DNA from: Rhinopithecus roxellana
Taxonomy: Eukaryota > Chordata > Mammalia > Primates > Cercopithecidae
Reading direction: 5' to 3'
Length of the DNA stretch: 64,000 nt
Assembly: GCF_007565055.1 (NCBI RefSeq)
Contig: NC_044554.1
Location: 58,216,176-58,280,175, forward strand
The translations under genes and the position numbers were made by a program. Below, one piece after another: positions 52,001-60,435 of the stretch. Under the pieces are notes generated by a model. It was not told where the DNA came from. It did not search any database and was given only the letters and a program-made list of their open reading frames with translations. The first letter of the stretch is position 1, and every line of letters begins with the position of its first letter.

Positions 52001-55000
52001 AAGGCTCACGTGATGTTTGTGTTTACTTGTGATTGCCCTATCCTATGCTGCATAAATCCTTGAAAGGAAAGGTTTTAGTTAGTTGCTTTCTTTCTTTCTT
52101 TGAACAAAAAGGAAAAAAAAAAAATAGGAAGAGGTTGTTTAAAATGGCTGAATCATGTAAACATGATTTAAAGCTGTCTACATAAAGGAACAACACAACT
52201 AGCTGGAAAGGGAAAACCTAGTCTTTCGACCGGCAGGTTATGTACACAATGTTAAAAAAGGAACATAGATTGGATTCGTTTTCTTTCTTTTTCTTTTTTT
52301 TTAACCAGTTTGAGTAGCTTATCTGGCCTTGTGTCAAAAACAGGCCAAATGTTTTGGAACTGGCTGGAATGTGCTGAGGGGCAACTGGGGAAAAGGGCAG
52401 GGCTCAGTCATTCCTGGGAGTATCTGATTGACACCAAGGATGCTGTTGAACTGGGGCCTTATCTGAAAAGAGACAAAAGGATCATCCGAGTGGCAACTGA
52501 TGGGCCCTTCTAGTTCTCAGACACTCTACATAGGTACAGAAAGCTTTGGTCAGTAAAAACAAATCCCATTTTAGTGAACTGAATGAAATTTTAAATATAG
52601 ACTCCAGTGTTTTCTACAGCCTCCTTCCCCCACGTGTTTAATTACTGAATCATCATTTCATGCCCACTTCTTTCTATAAAGACATTCACCAAGAAACACT
52701 ACAAGAACCCATGTGGGACATATTTCTGAGTTTAGTTCTGAGGTAACTTTCATTTTTCTTTTTTGTAAATGAATTTGTAGGCATTTGGTCACCAAATGAA
52801 AAGTGTTTCCCAACATGTTCAATGAATGATTTCCTTGACTGCCTCATGAGAGCTAAATGCAGTTTTCCTGTTATTAGCATTTACACTTTCTCCTTCCTTT
52901 ATATGGCCTGTGCTCATATTCAATTTTCACTTCCAAACCACCGCAACTTCTATTAGAAACAGAGGAACATACATCTTTTTTTTTTTTTTTTTTTTTTTGA
53001 GACGGAGTCTTGCTCTGTGGCCTAGGCTGGACTGCAGTGGCCGGATCTCAGCTCATGCAAGCTCCACCTCCTGGGTTTACACCATTCTCCTGCCTCAGCC
53101 TCCCGAAATGTAACATGTAACATGAACTAGGGGTTTTCATTTTTCACGTGAAATTGACAAAACATATTTAAGAAAATAATCCACCCCCTATTTAATCTGG
53201 TCACCTGTTTTCTAAATATGGATTTCTGTTTAAGATTTTTAGCTTTCTTAATAGATGCCATGATAGGCAGAGAAATGTAGCAACAGTCCATGTGGGTTGG
53301 AGCTTGTTGGCTACAAATCACCTCACCGGTCTCTTGGCGAAGAACTTCGGGTCTTCCTACTTCTAATAATTCAGTTTTACCACATTCTAGTAAGTTTTGT
53401 GAACTTACTCGATATAGTCACAATTTTTAAGATTATTTGGGGCAAACACAGCACCAAAGTTGAAATGCAATCAGGTGTTCTGATGTGGTGTTCTGACTAC
53501 TGTCAAACCCTGTGCCATTCTATCTGTAGAGCTCCTTGTTCACTTACCTACAGTCAAACACCCTGGTACCCGCTCCTGTGTGTGCCTCAGAAATGCAATG
53601 CAGAACATTTGGCCAAACTTTTCTTTTGAAAATCAAATATCATCTTCAGTTCATCAAATTTTCTACTGAGATGTGTATGGGTATTTTTCCTTTGAAAAGT
53701 TAAAGCATTAATCAAGGCCAGTTGGAAATATTTCATGATTGAAATGAAAGTAGAATGGCTCAAGGAAAAAAAAATTAGCATTCAGAAGAATAGAAAGCAG
53801 GATAAATTGATTCCAGCAGTGTTTTTCAAGTCTTTTTGATGGCGTCCCACAGAAAAAAAGACAATTCACATGACAATGCAATACTTACTACCTACAGTGC
53901 CCTGTGATGCTTTCTATCCATTTCATTTTTTAAAAAATGCTGACTGATACATTTAATTAATTTTGAGACACTCTAAGCTGATCTTACTATTCAATGGATT
54001 GTGAGTCATGGCTTGAAATACACTGGATATGGGGTTACAATTTTGAGATCATCAGACCTGAGATATTTTGGAACACTGACTGCTTTTTCTGTTGCTTTAC
54101 GATCATTACTTCTCAATCATATTTACCTCTTCTTTTTTGAAGGTAGGCTTGTCTTCTTGGAGCTTTTCTCTTTTAGCTTGTACTTTAGCTCCCTTCTCTT
54201 CTCCCTTTTTATTTTCAAGAATGGTAAGGTCACACAAGTAAAAGAAGCCCTTTCTAGTTTACAAGAGTGACAGGGTGCTCAGATCGCTTTGCACGTGCTG
54301 CATGGGATGGCTTCTCTTCTGCCGTCTCAGCGTTCACAGCACAGTGGTTCTAAACAGCAAGGTGGGCTATTTTCTTCCCACCCCAGCATCTTCTCGTGTG
54401 CCTGCCATTGCGCTTACTGAAATCTAGCATGATGTGACACTCCTCGTGTGTTTACAAACCTCGTGTGTGGTTTGGTGCACTTTGCTCATGATCTCAATTA
54501 TAGCTTTGTTCATGAGCCTCTTGTACAGAAGCAGGAGTTAAAGACACCTTCAGTGCAATGCAGGCTTAGTGACAAAGAATTTGCTCTGGAAAGGTGAATG
54601 TGAAAGCATCTCTTTTTTTCTTTTTTTAGGAGTGGTGGTGGTGTGGTGGTGGTGATTAGGTACAGCGTTTTTAATGCAGCCTTGCAGACAGAAAAAAATC
54701 TTTCTCAAAGCTTACAAACATTTTCCCCCTACTATTTCCACCCTTCCTCAGGCCACATGAATTTGTGTCACCCAGATAATAAAGAAGCATGTATGCTCTT
54801 AATTACCAGTCAATTATAAATTGATACTACCCTAAATTAATGGCTTTCTGCAAGTCTACATTAAGCTGAGGTCTACATGTTGGCAAATCAGGGTTTTGAC
54901 TTTTTTTAAAGGAAAGGTTCCCAGCAGTTCCTTTCCCCTCTTTATTACCAGTTAATTTCCAGGGGTTTGTTTTTGCCTTCTTTTTTTCTTTCTTTCTTTT

Positions 55001-58000
55001 TTTTTTTGTTGTTGTTTTTGTTGTTGAGATGGAGTCTCGCCCTGTTGCTCAGGCTGGGGTGCAGTGGCACAATCTTGGCTCACTGCAACCTCTGCCTCCC
55101 GGTTTCAAGTGATTCTCCTGCCTCAGCCTCCTGAGTAGCTGGGATTACAGGCACATGCCGCCACACCCAGCTAATTTTGTATTTTTAGTAGAGACAGGGT
55201 TGCACCATGTTGGCCAAGATGGTCTTGATCTCCTGACCTCGTGATCCGCCCACCTCGGCCTCCCAAAGTGCTGGGATTACAGGCGTGAGCCACCGCGCCC
55301 AGCCTGTTTTTGCCTTCTTAAGATGAAATGTCTGACCATTGTTCTTCATGTCTATTTCCCACCCCAGCTCTTATCATTTTTTTAATTCAACATCAAACCC
55401 ATGAGTGAGGTAAGGAGTTAAGGGCCTCTTGCCTCATGCAGACCTATGGATAGAGGAAAGATAATTAAAAGAATGAGTTTAGATGCAGGTGCAGAATCAG
55501 AAGCCAACACACCACCACCACATTTATCATCTTTGGATTAATTCATTTTTTTGGTATTCATAACAATCAAGCACAGAGCAATCAATTTCTCTCTGTCTTC
55601 TGGACAGCCAAATTTACTGGCTGTCCCAGTAAAGTTGGTTGATTGAATATTCAGCCATCAATCAATTGCCGCATGCTTGTGTATTGCTATGGCCTGAAAA
55701 AATGAACAGCTTGCCAAATGATCAAGCATGTGAGCTATATGCATGTGGCCTCAGTCCCAAATCAGATGTGCATTACATTTCTCACAAGTCACAGGCATCA
55801 CACATTTGGTGCAAAATGTTTACTGTACCTGTTTCTTTAGGACAGCTGTCTGAAGTTTATCTTCTTGCACTTTCTTTTCATTTACCCATTTCCCTTCTAT
55901 TTTCTGTTCTACCTTTTCCCCTTTTATCTTTGTCTCTTGCATGGCACGTTTTTTCTCTTCTAGCTGCTTGTTACGTTTCTGCTCTTCTATCTTAGCCTTC
56001 TCTTCCTCCTCTGCCCTGGCCCTTTGCCTCTCCTCTGCTGCCCTTTTCTCTTCCTCTTTTATCCTCTGCCTCTCCTCTGCTGCCCTCTTCTCTTCCTCTT
56101 TTATCCTCTGCCTCTCCTCTGCTGCCCTCTTCTCTTCCTCTTTTATCCTCTGCCTCTCCTCTGCTGCCCTTTTCTCTTCCTCCTTTATCCTCTGCCTCTC
56201 CTCTGCTGCCCTTTTCTCTTCCTCCCTCATCTTTTCCCTCTCCTCTGCCTCTCTCCTTTCTCTTTCTTGGGCAGCTGCTTTTTCTTCTGCTTCAATTCTT
56301 GCTCGTTCATCTGCTATCTTTTTGTCTTGCTCGGCTTTAATTCTTTCTCTTTCTTCTGCTTCCAACCTTACCCTCTCTGCCTCAGCTCTTTCCTTGTCTT
56401 CCTCTTCCATCTTTCCATGATGGGGAATCTCATCTGAACCTTGTTCCCTCTCCTCCTCTTGTTTAGGCTCTTCGGAACTGATTTGCCCATTTTTTAATGA
56501 CATTACCACTGTTTCCTCCTGGCTTTCAGTTGTTTTCTCTTCTACCATCACCTCTACCTGATTTTCTCCAATGCTCCCTCGCTTTGGCTTCTCTTCTTCC
56601 TCCTCCTCCTTTTCCTTGTCTTCTTTCTTGTTTTCTTCAGCATCCCTCCAATCATTCTTCTGGTAGGACTTGGTGACTGTTTCTGTTTCCTCTATCTCGT
56701 ATCTTTCCTGGCGACTTTCACGTTTTTCTTCCTTCTCGGGAGTTTCGTTTTCTGCTGTGTCATTTTGCATTCTTTTGCTTGGAAGTGACAGACTTGCATC
56801 TGTTACTGTTGGGTCGAACTCCTTCTGCCGCTCCAGAGCCTCTTGAAGGCGTTTTTGGCGTCTTTCCTCTCGCCGAGCCAGGCGCTCCAGGAACGCGGCC
56901 TCATCATCCCCTTCCACCTGAGTGTTTGTGGTGGTTGTCTTGGCCTCCTCGTCAGGCACACTGTACAACAGAAAGAACAACAGCAAAGACAGCTTGCTCA
57001 TTCATCAGTCAGCAGCATTCATACAGCCTGTGCCACCCAGGACTACAGCAGATGCCAGTAGTGCCAAGCCCGCCCGTGTCCCCAGTACGTTACCATTTTA
57101 GTACATGCCTGCCTGGCTTTCAGCGGACAGCATGTGCAAGCCTTTCTCTGGCACTGGAGTCTACTCCACATGCCAGAAGTGCTTTAGGTGTTAATGACCC
57201 CTGGGAGCAGTTTTCAAACAAAAATTGATGAGCCTTAGTGTTTAGATACCTCAGCATCCCTCACTTTTTGAGTTGGAAAACTCCGAGGTGTGTGTTCCAC
57301 ACTGGACCTCAGAGTTTCCCAGTGGAGTGAAGCTCCAGATAACCAGTGGTGATGTGCTTGGTCATGCAACCTTTATTTGGTGGCCTTCCCTTTTCTGTCT
57401 CACCTTCCCACACCCCCACCAGCGTTTCCTAGCGTCACCTTACAAATAAACGACTTGCAGTCAAATCTTTGTTTCTGGACTTGCTACTTGGGGAATTCAA
57501 ACTTAAGGATCAAACTGAAATAATAAGTGAATTCCTTCGATGTCATGTAGTATTCTCACATGTCACCAAGTCATCTAGAATTCCTGATCTGGATTGGAGG
57601 CTCCCAAGGTACTTTGAGAGGAAGAAAATATACATTACAGTGTTGAGATTCCACACTCATGCCAATGACCCCAATGGAAGAGACATCTAAGTGTCCCTTA
57701 CAATTCCTGCTCCTCCTTCCATAGTCGGGGGGAGTGATCACCACTCAAGGATTAAATTTGCACCATCTCCTTTCTTTGCACCTAGGCGGGGCCAGGTGAC
57801 CAATAACTGCCAATGAAATGTAAACAAAGTACCCAACCAAGGCGATGAACAAACAGAGGTGCACTCCCTGTCTTCTCTATCTCTGTCTGTTGGTAGATCA
57901 GTAAGCGCCAAGCCCTAGGGATTGAGAATCACAAGAGAAAAGAAGACAGGTGGCTGGTTCCACCAACTAGATGGAAATATGCATAATGGTAAGTGTTACT

Positions 58001-60392
58001 GCACTAAACTTAAAATTTGGAGGTACTAATCTTTATAGCAGCCAGCATTACCCTAACTAATGTATACACAATCTACCTTCTTTGTCAAGATTTCCATGAA
58101 TAAAAGGTTTCTTGTCCATCTTTTCTACAGTGGAAAAAGGGCAGTTAAATTTGACATTTATTTTAAAAACGAAAAAAAATCTCCAAAAGTTAAACTGTTG
58201 TCCATCACCTCCCTCACTATTGGAGGATGCTGGACACTGTCCAAGCCAGGGTGTTGGTTTCTACTTGTAGGAAACAACCAGTCATGTGATACCAGAACTG
58301 TGACCAGAGTTGGAAGAATTTGTCTTTCAATGTTTAGAAACTCCATCAAATGTCATCGTTCAGACCAAACTTGGCCCTTTCGAAGTTCAAATTCACTTAA
58401 TTTTGGAAAAACACATTTCATATTTAACAACGAAAACTGGCATAGTAAAAACTAGCTTTAAAACTTTCTTGGCCTTTACTTTTGCTTCAGGATACTGCCT
58501 CCAGGAAATTAGACATATAAGGATTAAATGTCCCTACAAATGTAAAAAATTTATAATTGAAGGGGAAGCCTATAGAGAGAGCATTTGGATCAATTGAATT
58601 CTAATAATTTTAAGAAGGCACCAAAATTCCAAAGTGCTAGCCAGATTGAAGTACTCTTATGCTAAGAAACCAACAAACTGTATTGAACATTTCTTTGCCT
58701 ATTTATAAATCATGACCACAATCACCAGTAGATATCATATGCCAGTTAGAGTGGTTTAGCCCCAAGAAGACTTATTCTTCTTGTGGCTAACTAATGTATC
58801 AGAGATAAATCACACATTCTCAAACCTCAATATGATTTTCTAAAAAAAAAAGAATTTGAATTCGATCAATAGCAATGAAATAATGAATAATAGCCAAATA
58901 TGAGAAGAGAAGCACAAGGAAAAGCAAGATTTTAAAAGCAAGAAAACTACAGACCAGCAGTAACTTTTTAAGCTTCTGTTGACCACTCATTAATAACAAG
59001 ATTCAGGAAAGGCATCAAAATACCATTTTTAAAACTCTATTATTTCTCTCTCAGCTTGAAAATAGAAAAGGCAGTGAATAACTATGTTGCCCTCCCGTGT
59101 TAAGAATCTGGTAACAGTGAAAATTTATTGAGTGCTTACTATGTGTAAGACACTCTGCATTTTACCTGCATTGTTACATAGTTTAAGTTTAGCAGCATTT
59201 TTAGGAGAAAGGTATAATTTTTATTTCCATTTAACTGAAGAAATACAGTTAGTGAAAGGTCAAATTGGGAGTCAAAGTCAGTTAGTGAACCCCAGAAATT
59301 ATACCTATTTCCCCTTTGCTATACCTACTCCCCAGTTAGAAGCTACTTACTGAGGGAAAGGGTAACCAATATCTGTGCTACCAGCCAACATTTTCAAGAC
59401 CGCTTTCAGAAACCTTCTAATACAGCCTCCCAAACTTGGGTTAAGGAGGCCGGGACCCATTCCCTTTAGAATTTTCTAAACAGACTGAATTAAACAAAGT
59501 AAAACAAACTAAAACCAAAACCACATGTGAGATCTTATATAGTGTAACCATTATAATCAGTCCATGGTTTTAAATTAAAATTATTTTCTCCATTTTCCTC
59601 CTCAAATATCCTCATCTTTTTTAGACCTTGGGGCATATAAATGACATATACTAACCATTAGCATAATGAACCATGTGACCTTCTGCTGCAAAAGCCCTCT
59701 TTGAAGAAGTTGAACCTATTAGGCATTCTCAACTTCCCTGATTTCTACCAGGGCCTGAATGAGAAAATGTGTAATAGCAAACTCGTTGTGTTTGAATAAT
59801 CACATTAAATTAAGCAGAATTCTGTATCTTGTTGAATATTATAATGATCAGAGACTATTGATTCAGGCTGTATCCTGGAAAAAAGAAGACATCTGCAATT
59901 CATGCCTACTTTAAAAATTCATGTGTTACCTATTAATGGTAGGCACGGAGAACTCTACTATACTAGCATATCTTCAGTTCACAATGGATAGCAATACCCT
60001 ACAGAATAAATGTAAATACTTTTTCTTATTTAAAGAAATAACCCACCAGAAAACAGTATAGATTCCTTAAAGAACTAAAAGTAGAACTAACATCTGATCC
60101 AGCAGTCCCACTACTGGGTATCTACCCAGGGGAAAAGAAGTCATTATATGCAAAATATACTCGCACACGCACGTTTATAGAAGCACAATTTGCAATTGCA
60201 AAAATATGGAAGCAGCTTAAATGCCCATCAACCAATGAGTGGGTAAAGAAAATGTGTTGTGTATATATAAATACATATATATATATATCATATATATATA
60301 TGGTCAAATTGGGAGCAAAGTCGGTTAGTGAACCCCAGAAATTATACCTATTTCCCTTTTGCTATACCTACTCCCCAGTTAGAAGCTACTTA

Positions 60393-60435
<43 letters not shown>

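Larger units (their letters stand above)
48647..54126 (-). other. CALD1: CALD1 intron
   Basis: Contains an Alu (49765-50064), a MIR (50285-50440), a hAT fragment (51600-51725) and a truncated AluY (52978-53105). The remainder shows nothing recognisable. Confidence 0.85.

Noticed and set aside
56026..56229. Evenly spaced repeats resembling a CRISPR array
   Set aside because: Units are contiguous with no spacers, lie in a coding exon of a primate gene and translate into the caldesmon helix.
55941..56437. Long plus-strand frames opposite caldesmon exon 3b
   Set aside because: They are mirror translations of the 42-bp repeat (leucine/serine/phenylalanine-rich), with no independent gene signals.
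55820..57001. Reading the large exon as starting from the Met at 57001
   Set aside because: That Met is in intron sequence upstream of the acceptor at 56961-56962.
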